A DNA stretch of 64,000 bases from Ottelia alismoides (taxonomy: Eukaryota; Streptophyta; Magnoliopsida; Alismatales; Hydrocharitaceae), in contig JAZKJV010010616.1 in NCBI GenBank assembly GCA_037367405.1, forward strand, positions 893,501 to 957,500, read 5' to 3'. Positions 35,601 through 48,665 of this stretch are shown here, piece after piece. Position 1 is the stretch's first letter. Each line of letters begins with the position of its first letter. The translations under genes were made by a program, and so were the position numbers. Below the pieces are notes generated by a model. It ran no database searches. It was given only the letters and a program-made list of their open reading frames with translations, and was not told where the DNA came from.

Positions 35601-36433
35601 TTTTAGTGTGAATCCAAAAATCACTAAAAAATTCAAAGTAAAACTCGTAAAAATTAGAAAACCCCGAAAAACATCATAAAAATCTAAAAAATTCAAGAAA
35701 AATCTTAAAAATACAATCTCGATTTCCGTATTTCCCCTATTTTATTGCCTTCTAAAATTAATTTGAGGAAATTTTGACCCTATTTGATATTTTTATCCTC
35801 ATTTTAATTTCGGCCAGCAACATTTAGTCACTGTTTTCAGTATTTTTGACTTTAAAAAGACCTAAAAAATTAGGAAAAATATGGGAAAATCACAAAAATA
35901 GTAGAATAATACAAAAATACCAAAAACATTTTATTTCCTGTATTTTGAGTTTTCCCCTATTTTTATCTCTCTCTTATCTCTCTTGCATTATATATTCTAT
36001 ATTGTTTAATATATTTATTAAAAGAAAAAGAAAATACAAAAATATAAAATATAAAAAGAAAATAGAAAATAGAAAATTAAAAATCAAAATATAAAAATAT
36101 AAAATCAAAAAATTAAATACAAATATATATATATATATATACAATTAAAAACCGACAAAAAATAACACATGTAGACAAATATTCACATCCACATTTTGTG
36201 CATCATGGCCTTGTTCTATCCTGCTTGCTCCCTGAGTTCGACCTCCACACACTTGCACACTATACACATTTTTGTAGAGTAATAATAAATTTTGACTCCA
36301 CATTTGCTTCTTATTGCTTGATATACATTGTGGGTTGATTATTGATTTAGCCAGGATTTACCAAGGGTCGCCGCGGCGACCTTGTCTCCGCCTTGTGTGA
36401 GACATTTAGACTCTAGTGTTTCTCGATTAATCG
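32677..36433 (+). repeat. 3' LTR of the outer element
   Basis: It is 3757 bp, aligned with 5413-9237 throughout with many substitutions and several indels, and the right arm of the G-box palindrome is lost. The end reads GATTAATCG where the 5' LTR has GATTAAACA, so the usual CA end has mutated. A (TA)n run of about 20 bases lies near 36123-36141. Confidence 0.87.
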
Positions 36434-37962
36434 GAAGTGACCCTTACATCCTTGAGAAATAAGATGATGTGCTTGGAGTGGAAAAATGCAATGCATTCCT
36501 TGTTTTTGAAGTATAACCACCATACACAATCTACATAAGATCAGTAATATGAAAGATCACTTGCTTTTGAAAGTACTTCAAGCATGCACAACGTTCCTCA
36601 AGTCTTTCTATATTAAGAATGATATCAAAATCCTCCATCTACATCCGACGGATATATTTTTCTAGAATATATCCTGAATAGTTGACCCCTTGGTCCCTTA
36701 ATGAAATAAGGACCCTCCACTATGACGGGATCTTAGACCAATGAAGAAGCAAACTCAAACAAATTGAAAAAGTGTGAAGGTCCACAATCAAAGAATGCAT
36801 GAGCATAAAAATCACCTACCGAGACCATACCTTGTATAAAACTATCAGATGTATGATCTTGTCCATTAATAATGGAAATTAGTTGCCCAATTATTCCTAT
36901 TTCAAACCAACTTTGTTCCTTTGTTGACGTCCTCCTCTACCTTGAAATGTAGACCCACAACAATGTGTCTGCAACATTTTATAGTCTCAAACTGAGAAAA
37001 ACTTTGAGGATAATTTGCATTAACATGTCCCGCCTGATGAGAATGAAAGCAAGTCCTAGTATCACTGTGTGCAACTAACTTCTCTGTAGCTATACTCACC
37101 ATAGATTTTATTGGTCTCTGCTAATTTATGAGGGCATATTCCAAAGCTGGAGCCCTCTTGGAAGTATCAGGTGCAGATGATAGCTTATGATAAGGATGAA
37201 AATGTTGTCCCTTATGCATGCCTTGCCTATCCGAGTAGAAGGCCCTATTGTCGCCTTGACCTCCATGTCCTAACCTGCTTTCACAAAGGGCCTCCTCGAC
37301 TTCGCATGCAACATCTAGTTCATATTTCAAAGTGTACATATGAGGTGGAACCAACTGATCTCAAATCTCCTTGCATAAACCCCTTCTAAGCTTGTAGACC
37401 TTATCATATTTAGAACCGAAGATGCAGCAAACTTCAAAAGCTATGTATACTTCACCAAGTAATTATTCACGGTTCTTCTACCATGGATAAGAATGGCAAA
37501 CTCATTTTTCCTTTGCTCACTCCAATATTTCTGGAAAAAGTATTCCCAAAAAGAATCGATAAAGCGGTCTTAAGTCAATAGCTGCTCTAATTGTGTCTCA
37601 ATAGAAAGCCTCCACTCCTCTACATATCTTGCCAATGAATAGGTAGCAAAAAACACCTTTGACTCTTTGTAAATTCAGAGTGTGAAACACCTTTTCCACT
37701 TTTTACAACCAAGATCAATTGCAATAGGAGTAGTATTACCCGACAATTTCGACACATTTTCCTTTGTGAACATGCAATCATGTTGTTATGCCAATTTCTT
37801 AATAACTGGTGGTGGAGGAGGACATGCATCCTTGACAATCCTATCTTGCATCACAAAAATAAGTTGCTCCTCCATTTCTTGCTACCTCTATTTGCATATT
37901 TTGTAGCATTTCCATTATCTGAGACAATTGCCTAGTGGCAAAGGGACTCAATAAGGAGGCAT
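36434..37962 (-). pseudogene. gag: Tekay-like gag and start of protease, decayed
   Basis: Read on the minus strand from a possible ATG at 37962. Pieces of a Gag core are visible around 37450-37640 (SFWEYFFQKYW, then RKNEFAILIHGRRTVNNYL), resembling the retrotransposon gag domain. A zinc knuckle remnant CFHSHQAGHVNANYP (about 37015-37060) keeps C, H and the spacing but has lost cysteines. Close to 36434 the text QAHHLISQGCKGHF matches the end of a Tekay protease. The next part of the protein continues at 5412 beyond the insertion, with some tens of residues missing. Several stops and shifts are present. Confidence 0.7.
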
Positions 37963-38162
37963 GTCCTATACAACATTGACACAGGAAAGAAGAGGGGATT
38001 GTTCTAAGATTAGAATATAGAGATGAGATAAAAAAAGTAATAGAGTAGTCATTCAGAGTGGACTAATATCATCATGGACTTTGATTCAAAGGACTTCAAA
38101 GCCTATCCTTATTATATCTTTTTGAAGTATTGTGCGGATGTTTAACACTATAGGGGACTATT
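37963..38162 (-). other. Leader of the Tekay-like element
   Basis: About 200 bases between PBS and gag, purine-rich in parts, without coding content. Confidence 0.5.
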
Positions 38163-38176
38163 GGGCTCTAATACCA
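38163..38176 (-). promoter_or_regulatory. Primer binding site (initiator tRNA-Met type)
   Basis: On the minus strand TGGTATTAGAGCCC differs by one base from the common plant TGGTATCAGAGC. It is two bases from the LTR start at 38179, fixing the minus orientation. Confidence 0.8.
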
Positions 38177-38178
38177 TC

Positions 38179-39063
38179 TGCAACTCTCCTGCACCTCTGA
38201 TCCTTTATCTAATAGTGATGGGGAGCACATCTCATTCTCTGAATCCTAGGTCATCCAACTAATAGCAATAAACAAACCATAATATCAACATCATATAATT
38301 ATTTGCATAAAAAATGAAAAGTAATTAATGTCCACGTCCTCGTATTATGGTCAGTAAACCTGGACAAACTTATGAAAATACAAAGATGGAAAAGTAATAT
38401 AATCAGAGTTCATCTAGAATAGAAAAGTAGAATCGATAGAGTGTGCAAAAAGACCCACACTCAGTGGTGGTCTAATGGGAAACTACAAAACACGAGTTTT
38501 CATCTCACGCTCAATGTCACGTGAAGAGAAAGCCAACAAGGATTAGCAAAATCCCAGAAATAATATATAACATACAACTTAGAAAAGGAGAAATCACTTG
38601 AGTAGAGGGTAAAAGTGAGAATTAAAACTACTACCAATGTGACATTTGCACATGCATGCACGGTATCCATAACCCACAAGTTATGTAGAGAGTTTGTAAC
38701 TGATACACTTTGAATTTGCAAACATGGGCAGGAAATGACATTTCATTTCATTATGAGTCTGAGACGGACTTCATTTCCACATCAAGATATTGTTCAATTG
38801 TAAATTTATTATTTAGTTTATTACATGGGAATATACTAGACCCAAGATAAGTATCCACGAGAAATAGATTTGGCCAAGACTTCTTGTCCATTGAATCCTT
38901 AACCCAAGTCTTAGTAGGAACAAATAACGAGCTTGGTAAGTATCACCCTCCACTTGGGAACAAGAACCCAACTCCTTCAATTCTAACAAAAACTTTGATC
39001 GCAGCTCCATATAACCAAAAATACAAATATGATTTTTCAACACAACAAGTGGACCATTTTGAA
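38179..39063 (-). repeat. 5' LTR of the Tekay-like element
   Basis: It aligns with 40-945. The outer edge near 39063 is uncertain because no clear TG was seen; the flank AGGTT (39068-39072) resembles AGGTA at 35-39. Confidence 0.7.
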
Positions 39064-39367
39064 CCCTAGGTTTTTTTGAAATTTCTTTCTGAAAATGTTG
39101 TATACCAAATATGACATTAAAATATATGTTAAATGTCTGGATTATTGAAATAAATTTATAATCAAGTGATATAGATCTGGTTTAATCTCAATTTGACATT
39201 GAAGGATGATAATAGATTTAGTGAGGTCTGGTGATGATGTGCTTTGAGCATATTACGTACACCTTCATATTTGAGTTTCAGTAGTTAGGACCAGTGGTCG
39301 AGTTTTTTGAGACTTTGAGACTTAGGTAGATCTTAAATTAAAAATTATAATATTGATGTTGGATGCC
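39064..39367. other. Unassigned AT-rich sequence
   Basis: About 300 bases between the Tekay-like LTR and the solo LTR. It probably continues at 42710, since the solo LTR was inserted into it (duplication ATGCC). It may be an old TE fragment; no domain is visible. Confidence 0.4.
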
Positions 39368-42300
39368 TGATGAGACATAATCCCGAGAAACTAAGGATAA
39401 CATGTATCAATGGTCGTTGCGACCTCGACCCCTCGGACCAGACTCAATCAAGAAGAAGAAAGACCACCAAATATAAATCAAGTAAATAAAACGAATAGCG
39501 GTCTCGCTATTTTATTTTACCTGGTATAGCTATTAGGGTCGAACACAAGGAGCACGGACTGGAAATCCTACGAAGTATCGGAAATAAAAAATTAGTATTT
39601 TTTGTGGATTTTTATATTTTTAATTTTTTTTGGATTTTTAATATTAAGAAAAAGGCTGAAAATGCTAAGAAAACCTCAATCAAACAATTATTAACTATCT
39701 CAGAAACACACAGAAAATTCAAATAAAAATATTGTTGGATTTTAGATATATTCATATGTTTTTAATATTTTTCTTAGATTTTTCTGATTTTTAATTGTTT
39801 TTATAAAAATGAAACAAGATGAAAAATGACAACTACTGTGCAGCCAGAATCAAAAGGCTATCTAAAAATATCTAAATAGGATATAAAATTCCAACAACAA
39901 ATTTATGAGAAACTAGGAATATAATACTAGCTACAGAAATTGAAATTGCATTTATTTGATTTTTTTATAATTTATAATGTTTTTTCTACGTTTTTTAGGG
40001 TTTTCAATTTTTAAGGTTATTATAAATCTAAATGTAACAAAAATTTGACTGAAGTAAAAACACAAAAAACAAATACACAATAATATTTTTGAATTTTTTT
40101 AGAGGGTCTTTAGTATTTTTAGTTTATTTTAAAAATTGAACAGAAGCAATTTTTGGGGTTTTTGAATTTTTAAAAATATAAAACGAAAACAAAACAAGCC
40201 CAAAAATTCATTGAAATTTTTACAACATGGCAGGAGCCAAGTACCTAAATTTCATGAAGTTTGGAGGTGATTCGATATTTTATTCAACCAATGAAAGGAA
40301 TACAACACATAGGGACCAAATCGCAGGAAAAGTAAGTTCCAGGGACTAAAATGTAACACGCGTGAAAAGTTCAAGGAGCCTACTGCAAATTTCACATAAA
40401 ATTCAGCACATGTCCGATAACAATACTCACAGGGGCATGGATGCAAATATAGAAACTAAACCATCAAACCATAACATCCATAAAGTTTAGGGTTAATCAG
40501 GAAAATATCACAAAAAGGCACGTGTCGATGCGTGTGCACCGATACAAACAGGACTAAATAGCAAATAATGAAAACTACAGGGCTAACAATGCAAAAAGAT
40601 CCATAGAGTACTACTTATTTAATAGACTAAATACAAACATAAAGGAACTGCAGGGAAGAGTGTGCAAATTACACAGCCTAAGCATGCGGGTCACGTGGGT
40701 AACAGGTGGTGGGCAGTGAATGGCTGGCGATGTACGATGATGCTTCTGACGGCTGGCGCATCCAACGGCTCTGATAGGATCTCGGACGTGGGAGGTACGT
40801 GGCCGTTAGATGTCAGATCTAACGGCCTGGCACAAGCAGCTACTGAACGGTCTAGATGGCAACTAGGACGGAGATGAGATCCAACGGTGGAGGAGGCAGC
40901 TGGAGGAACTCCTCCCTGGTGAAGTTCGTCGGAGGACCGGTAGCGCTCCAAGCGGCTGATGAACGATCAGGAGTATGGGCTCAACTCACGATGCTCCTCC
41001 ACGTTGGACGGCGGTGGCAGATGGAGCATCTGCCAATCAGATCTCCGGGAAGGAGGTGGTGACCTGGGAGGACTCCGGCAAGGTGGGCTGAAGGTGTGGT
41101 TGGGGTAATCTTGCGTTCCTTGACCTGCAAACAGAGGCTCTTGCATATAAGAATGCTCCGGTGAGGGTTATTCGACGAAACACAAAGGGAAGCGACGGTG
41201 GAAGGCGGAGGCAGGTTCCGGCGAAGGCGACGAGGGAACCTAACTCAATCTCGGCTCGGATAGCCAAGATCGAGATGATCAGACTATGGAAGAAGGGTGA
41301 CGATGGAACGAGAGGTCGATCTGAATGCCTAGGGATGATCGGTGGAGCTCCGACCGTCGGGTCGGAGCCGGCGGAGCGACGGATACAAAATCGAAGATAA
41401 ACGGAACTTGGATCAATGATAGGTCTACCTGAGGGTCCAAGATCAATCCTGAGCTCCAGAAGGTGAAGTCAAGATGGGTCGTCGCCTTGACCACGTTGCG
41501 ACAGGCAGGAGGATCGAACACGACAGCGCTCTGGCCACGTACGTTGAGCTTCGGCTACTAGCACTCTCTCCGACCACCAAAGGGCGCTTCCGAACGCTAT
41601 CACCGAGGGGAAGGTTTCTAGGGTAGAATGAGGGCTTGCAGCGCGAGCTAGGGAGCTGGGTAATGGAAAGAATATTTTATAGCATGCTCCAGGTGGTGAG
41701 GTTGAACGAGCACGTGCGCGCGAACCAAGGAAGATCCACTCTTCCCTAGGGATCCGCGGGGGTCGTGGATCTAAGGGGAAGAGGGGAGAGGTGGAATCGG
41801 AGTGAAAGGTGGACGAATCTGCGAGGGATAAATGGGAGAAGTTGGGCTGAAACGCGGATCCTGGCGCAAGTGGTTCTCGGAGGGCATTTGACCGAGGTCA
41901 ACAGTCCCCCGTGGACCAATCACAAAATTCCAGGGTCAAAAAATACTTAGAAAATAAATAAAAAATCGAAAATGATTTTATTTTAAAAGATTTACAAAAT
42001 GAAAAATGTTTATTTATTTTCAAACTATTTTTAGTGATTTTTATTTATTTTTTTTAAAATAAATTGTGTTATATACATAATATAATATTATATACATGTA
42101 TAAAATACTTATGTATTTTATATTTTTATTTTTATTATTTAATTTTGTAAAAAAACTCCAATTTTATATTTTATTTATTTACAAAATAAAATTTAGAGTA
42201 TAAAATAATTTTTATTTTATTTTTATTGTTTATTTACAAGGGTGAAATAAATAGATGAATTATTCCTATATACATGGTATATGTACATGAAGAGAGAGAA

Positions 42301-42704
42301 ATTATTTTCTTTTAATTTTATTTTTCTAATTTTTGTTTTATTTTTACGAATATATAGAAGTTACTAGAAACAAATTTTTATTTTTATTTTATTTTTATAA
42401 AATATATAAGAAGGAGTGTACACCAGGTTGAATGGCCCTATCTCTCTCTACTTGTTTTATTTTGCGGTCAGGCCACTACTTGGCTTTCCCTTGGGTTCGG
42501 ATCAATCGATACTTATTCTAAATATCTCCTTCCTTTTCCTTTATTCCTTATTCTTTTATTTTTGCATAAAAACATGCTAATTATTGATATTTACAAAAGC
42601 ATGCCTATTTGGTAACTTATTGAATTTATAGCTTTCTACATGGTATTTTGTCAAAATATCTAGCTAAAATAAAAGAATAAAGAGTGATGAATGGGGATTC
42701 ATCA
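39368..42704 (-). mobile_element. Solo LTR of the inner Athila family
   Basis: A 3337-bp solo LTR with perfect flanking ATGCC (39363-39367 and 42705-42709). It matches the inner LTR in order: the block with GGTATAGC, GGGTCGAACACAAGGAGCAC (39531-39552), AT-rich arm, GC-rich island (40680-41930), and terminal palindrome TGATGAATGGGGATTCATCA (42685-42704). No internal sequence remains, so it arose by recombination between two LTRs. It is more diverged than the inner element and hence older. Confidence 0.92.
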
Positions 42705-42709
42705 ATGCC

Positions 42710-45700
42710 CATACAAATCGAGACTCGATACAGCTTGCGATACAAATTCCGATCCAACTCCTATACACCTTTGTTCTCTTTCTTTTAAATTTCAGACCTG
42801 ATCCAATATCTAAATTTAGAAAATGAGTCATCTATTGAGAAGTACTCATTGAGACCTTTCCAACATTACTAAGAACAATGAAATCTGACATCAGACGAGG
42901 GAGATATAATCATTTTACGAAAATGGTTCAGTAAACATATATAAACATGAACCAAATCTGAATCTGGATCCAATTAAGTAAATCTGGATACGTATAGGAT
43001 GAGGCTCAGATTTGATAGACCAAAGAGACATTTCCAGTCTTTGAGCTTTATTTGAGAGCCACTGCATCACTATCGGACCTTCGTCGGAGTTATCGATCGC
43101 GAAACCACGAACATCCACATGAAGAGCTTATCGTGGAAGACTGATTTCCCACGGTTGTGAGGTACGGATCTCTCCCTCTTTGTTGCTTATTTCTACATTT
43201 TTTTTCCTACGGGTTGGATCTCAATTTCATAGTTGGATCGTGTAGGATTTTCATAGTCTTACTATGTGGATGGCTAGAAACAATATAAGGTGCCATGCAC
43301 ACAAATATCCATCACCTACTCATTTTTATTTTCCAAAAACAAACAGATCTGATGGCTGTCGTAGTTTGTTCCTTTGTGCAGTAGGGTTGTAGTTGGGTTG
43401 TGCACACCAAGTGATTGATAGCTTTTCTCATGGACTTTAAGAATGTTTTGTGATATGTGTACACAAGGATTTTGGCATAATCTCTAAGAAAGTTTGTAGT
43501 GGGAACATGTGACTAATGGTTGGGTCCTATTGGCTGAAAATTTCTCCAATCAATGTAGAGAACAACAGGTGGACTGGAAATTGGAGTTCTCAATAGTTGG
43601 GGAGTACTGAAAGATAGTGGGGTCTATCCAATTATGTCTATCAAGAGTTGTTGAGTAACAAATTAGCGGTTGATATTCATTCATTTTGATTAGAAATGTT
43701 GCTGATCAAATATGGAGATGCCTGCACTGGTTTATGAGTGGTCGTCATGGTTGCGATAAGCGAGCTTCATTGTTATTGTTGTTGATAGAAATTATATGAA
43801 GTTTTTTGTTTGCAATATGATAAAAAATGTACTTCTAATATATAATTTGTTTTAAAGCTTGTTGAATATATTGATCTTTGGAATCATGTTGGTAAAGAAC
43901 TTAGACGGCTATATGGCATATGTGGATATAATTTCATTCCATTTTTTTGTTACTTGATCCAAGATGTTCATGCAAGATATACCTATCGTAGCTTGCAGCG
44001 GGAGTATTGAGGTAGTATACATATGTGTTTTGATGCAAGGGAAAACCTAAGGTCTATTTTTTGTTTCTCTTTCACTTTCACTCTGCTTTTATATTTTACT
44101 TGTAAATGTTTGATCTCGTAGATATGCTCTCAATATATACATTTAAATACTTCAACAAAGTTCACATCCTTTACATAAATGCTATTATCAAAAGTCCCTC
44201 GGTCATTTTAATGTTGTTAAAGAATTTACACGGCTAAAAAGGGACACACCTACACGTTTTAGCCATTTCCAAATTTGGGTGCACTTTGACTATTTCGTGG
44301 ACTTCGGGTTGTGTGATTCCCAGAATGAGTAAAAGTGACTCATGTATTATTTGTATAGTTGCATGAGGCGTACATATTTGATTTTAGTTGTAAAGTACAT
44401 TCACAGAATTATGTGGGATGCACAAGTAGGTATAGAAAGACAAGAGAAAAATAATATAGAAGAGGAAAAGAGAGCTTTATAAATATTTATTCTGCATGTA
44501 ATGAATATGTCACCTAGGTATGAAGAATTCTGGAATTTTTCATTGAGCTCATGTTTCTAGGTATTGAGAATCATGCTCTGCATAAGGTTCAAATCATGTT
44601 TCATCACTTGGAATCACATTCTTTAACAAGGCAACCATTTGCTTTTTGCTTTAATAATTGAGAGATCTATTGATATTTCATTATGTACACTTAAATTGAT
44701 AGACATGGATATGTGGAAATTGTGCACAAGCGATGCACTTTACTAGTACGTGTGCATGCATGTGATATTCGACCATAGAGATGGAGAAAAAGAGATAAAT
44801 TGAAAGAAAAAGTCGAGAGAGAGAGAGTGTGTGTGTGTTTGTGTTTGTGTTTGTATGTGTGTAAATTGAAAATGTCGTGCTTGGGTTTGTGTGTGTGTAT
44901 AGGGGTGGGGTCCATGCTATGTCATGTTAAGTGGTGACTTTGCACTTTTACCCCACGATTGCCTACTACAATAAAACCCTGAAATGGAAAATAAATAAGG
45001 TGAGCATAAATGGGAAGTGGAACAATGATTGGTATAATAATTATATATGAATCAAATGCACAAAGGCCATAATTATTGGTATTCTAACATATCTTTATAT
45101 GGTCCAATTCATCTCCCATATAATTAGTCGCTTATATTTCTTAATAGTTGGATTGTCTAGAAATATAATTATCTTAATAGATCAATCAATTTATGTAATA
45201 TACATAACTATGACATCTTTGATGTGATGATGCAAGTAATGTGACACTAATTATGAATATTGAGATATATGATCTGCGTCACAGATGCAATCCCGGTGTG
45301 CTTTGTGTGTCTCCACAGATGTCATTTACCATGTTAATGTTTCATCGTGGATGGAGTTCTCGTGTTGTCATAGGTAGTTGGAGATAGTGACCACAAGGGA
45401 TGAGTACGCACCCTTGGGTCTCCAGGTTGATGGCTAAACGACCATGACCCCAACAGATGCATTGGATGGGAGACACATAGTCCAACTGTGCCCCAATGTT
45501 GTTCCGGTGGTTATGTGACGATGCTAGAGGATACGTGGCTAGTAGTCTTATATTCGCTTTCGGTCATAGAAGTTATATGGGAAGTCGGGAAGAGACAATC
45601 ACTCAATTTGGTTTCTCATAATGGTTCTATGAAGGGAGTTCTGGGATGTGGTTAGTGAAGGAGATGTTTTACCGATTTGCCCCATATGCAAAGAAAACCA

Positions 45701-45730
45701 AAAGGTAGTTATATGACTTACTGACTATAG
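42710..45730. other. Unassigned, probably degraded TE sequence
   Basis: Three kilobases without a convincing frame or domain. Its style (for example 43100-43200 and 45290-45560) reminds me of long Tekay/Del-type LTRs, but I cannot find a partner copy or boundaries in the window. A GA/GT microsatellite is at 44815-44862. No host gene is seen. Confidence 0.35.
44815..44862. repeat. (GA)n-(GT)n microsatellite
   Basis: A run of GA dinucleotides changes into GT dinucleotides with TTTG interruptions. It is an ordinary compound microsatellite. Confidence 0.8.
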
Positions 45731-48665
45731 TGATGAGTGATAAATTAGATTCTATAATAAAACCTTGAGATCTACCTTGTTGATGAAGCGCTAATTGGCA
45801 ATGTTAATATTCACTTGTTGTAATATGGCCAACTAGCTCTCAATCAGAACCAAATCGATAATCTCTCCGAATAAATTTTAATTTATCCTAGGCAGACCAT
45901 AATCAAACACAAGGACATGAGCCATTAATGTAATTAACTAAGTACTAATATCACAAATAAGTGATTAATATATTATCTAGGTCAAAAGAGCACAATAATG
46001 CAATAAAGAGACATATGAATGAGATGCATTTCTTAAGAAGCTTTCAATGCATGTTATATACTCAATACAATGAATAGAAGGAATTAATGAACCACATGTA
46101 TATAGAAACATAAAGTATGCCCCGGATGTAAATGCTAAACATAAGCAATAATGAGAATAAGATTCAATGTCCAATTGCGGAATTATGATGAAGCCATTAT
46201 TCATTTGGTACTAATAATAACATCTAAGTTATATATGATAAATTGATCCTTATTTTATGTTCAAATCAAGAAATAAATCATATCATATAAAAGACAATCA
46301 AATAAGGAACATAATGAACCTAAATCACATGAATCAGAGATATATTGCTCAAGTTTTCCAATCAAGGGTCTGGGGCATAATTGTAATAAAAATATAATAT
46401 AAATATAAAAAAATAACAAACAAGTCCTAGGGTTTGTAAAGTGCAATAAATATAACCCAACAAGGTTAAAGCATAAATATTCCAAGGTGTGCATGTGAAG
46501 CACGTATCCTGAGGGACCTGCTTGTAAATTTATAGACTTCATAGTGTGGCACTGCAAAATTCATGAACCTCACGCTTATAACACATGCTCAGTCTAGGAT
46601 CGAGATGAGGCTCGTGGCTTGGGTCATGTGCAGAGCATTAGTCACATTAGCTCTAGCTTGGATACGTTCGGGGCTGTAGGCTTGGACATCTAACTCGGAG
46701 ATGATCATGACCGTCAGATCAGATCAAAGAGATCTGATCTAATGGCAGTTATACACTTAATAGTTCTTCCTCTCCTTCTTGGCTGGCATAGTAGGTTGTG
46801 CTCCGATGAGGTCGCCAAAGCTTCGCCTTGACCTCATGTTGTCTGAAAATGTCATGGGAAATCCTTGGAGATCGTGCAAAGATAGTCATCACATGGAGAA
46901 GGTGTGGGAAGCTCTGAAGATGGCTAACGATGTCTGATCATCGGAGGCGTATATCAATACGAGCTTGACCCAATTTCCAATCATCAAAGAACAAAGGACC
47001 TGTAGGGTTAGTGATAATAATAAGCAAAGTAATATCATGTGCATGCGTACGAATAGTGGAGAGGATGGAGATCTATGAGTGAGAAAAGAATAGAGGTCTA
47101 ATGGGTGTGAATTAGGGTTCTGGAGAAGGGACATGATGAGCAAATCCTCCTACATAAACAGTGAGTTCATGATGGAGGAGGAGGTATGCTAGATTTGAAA
47201 GAAGGAACTATGCACACCTGTGGATAATTCAAATAAAACAAAAATTAAATACCTAGAAATTGAAGAGTTATGACAAGGGGAATGTTGGGCATGTGCTAGA
47301 GGATCTAGGTGTGAATTAGGGTGTGAATTAGGTTTATGGAGAAGTGAATTGATGGGCATATCCTCCTACTTAAACGGTGAGTTCATGGTGGAGGTGGAGG
47401 ACTGCTAGATTTGAAAGAAGGAACTATGCACACATGTCGATAATTGAAAGAAAACAAAAATTAAATACCTAGAAATTGATGAGTTGTGTTAAGGTGAATG
47501 ATGGGCATGTGCTAGAGGATCAGGGAGACCTATAGTTCTTTGCTTGATGAGGGCAAGTCACCTCAAAGCTCTAACGATCACATTGTGGTTGTAACAAGGC
47601 TCATCAACCATGGGTTGACACCAGAGTTGTTACGCCATTATCACTCTCCAATTGCTCCTCGATCCTGTCTTGAAGAGGAGTTGGAGGCTAGGCGAAGCTC
47701 CACACGAGGGTGGATAAGGTCAAACCTTGCTGGTGACACCTTATTTGAAGAAAAGGACTGGCGTTTGAAGATAGATTCCACAGAGGTTTTAATCGCATGC
47801 ATAGGCATGGATGTTAGATGAATATGGAGGTCAAGGTTAGAGTGAAGGAGAGGATAGTTAGATATGTGTTAGGGAATGGTTGGTTAGTAGAGATGTTTGT
47901 CGGAGATGTTAGGAAGTTTTTGGAAAATTGGTTGGCCGGTGGAGATGCAATGCTTGGAGGTAGTGGGGATGGATGTTGACGATACACCAAAACTATTTCA
48001 TCATGCGAGCAGACTACCACCATTTGGGAACTACTCAATGGTTGAGATGCGCTTGATCATACTGATAAAGTAGTCTAAAAGCAAGCAGGGGAGGGGATCG
48101 AAGTGTAGCCATTTGATCATGGTGATCATATGGTCTAGACTAAGCGCAGGATGGAGAGGAGGTGCAAGTACATGGTGGGCTCTAGTTGAGTCACATGGCC
48201 CAATCAGAAAAAAAAGAAAAAGGAATAAATCAATGATAATTGTAAATAAAAATATTAGGAGTAAAATTAGAAAAAAAATGATGATCATGAAAGGTCTAGA
48301 TCTCAATGAGATCTACAACTTTCATGTAGAACTCAAAGAGAAAATACATCTTATTTACATAATAATATTTTTTAAAGTAATTTTTAGCAAATAAAAACAT
48401 TTTCTTTATTTTTTTTGTAATTTTAGTTTATATTTAATTTAGATTAACTATATACAATATAAACTTAATTTCTATTTGTTTTTGATAATTAAGAAACACA
48501 TAAAATATAGGAACCATAATATAATTATTTGTATAATTTAATTAGTGTTAAATATTTACAAGAGGTTATTTGTTAAATAATGTTAATAATAAAATAAAGT
48601 CAGTGAATTCTTTAAGCTGGAGAGATAATATTTATAAATAATGTTGATAAATATGGGATTTATCA
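45731..48665 (-). repeat. 3' LTR of element X
   Basis: It is about 2.9 kb. It has weak but ordered similarity to the inner family LTR: a TCAAACACAAGGACATGAG block (45912-45930), a GC-richer middle with GACCGTCAGATCAGATC (46708-46725), and the terminal palindrome TGATAAAT...ATTTATCA (48645-48665). TCCCCACACTTAAG (48666-48679) is the likely polypurine tract on the minus strand. The left edge may be 45731 or 45738. Confidence 0.65.
47089..47520. repeat. 216-bp tandem duplication in the LTR of X
   Basis: 47105-47304 and 47321-47520 are clear copies offset by 216 bases (both begin GTGTGAATTAGG and end GGGCATGTGCTAGAGGAT). They differ at about 10 percent of positions, so the duplication is old. 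Confidence 0.85.

Larger units (their letters stand above)
5413..36433 (+). mobile_element. Outer Athila-like non-autonomous LTR element, itself interrupted
   Basis: A plus-strand element has LTRs 5413-9237 and 32677-36433 and a tRNA-Asp-type PBS at 9240. Its polypurine tract ends at 32676. The flanks are GATGT (5408-5412) and GAAGT (36434-36438), four of five bases equal, as expected of an old target-site duplication. Removing the nested 17.4-kb element and its duplication leaves about 13.6 kb. Internal coding matter is only a short proline-rich frame and a protease-like frame; no RT, RNase H or integrase was found on either strand. It therefore depends on proteins from other elements. The first 260 bases of its LTRs differ by roughly 8 percent, far more than in the inner element. 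Confidence 0.87.
40..39063 (-). mobile_element. Tekay/Del-like chromovirus, split by a 31-kb nested insertion
   Basis: This is a Ty3/gypsy retrotransposon on the minus strand. Two related, strongly diverged LTRs (about 40-945 and 38179-39063) bracket it, with an initiator-Met-type primer binding site beside the right LTR. Minus-strand order is 5' LTR, PBS, gag with a degenerate zinc knuckle, end of protease, then RT, integrase and chromodomain, then 3' LTR. Between protease and RT sits the Athila-like element 5413-36433. Without that insertion the element is about 8 kb, normal for Tekay/Del. All frames are broken. The outer LTR edges are approximate because similarity fades. Clade assignment rests on the chromodomain and the Met PBS. 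Confidence 0.8.

Noticed and set aside
43100..45560. Possible host gene or exon remnants
   Set aside because: Only short frames, no splice-site-consistent coding stretch, and the style resembles decayed LTR sequence.
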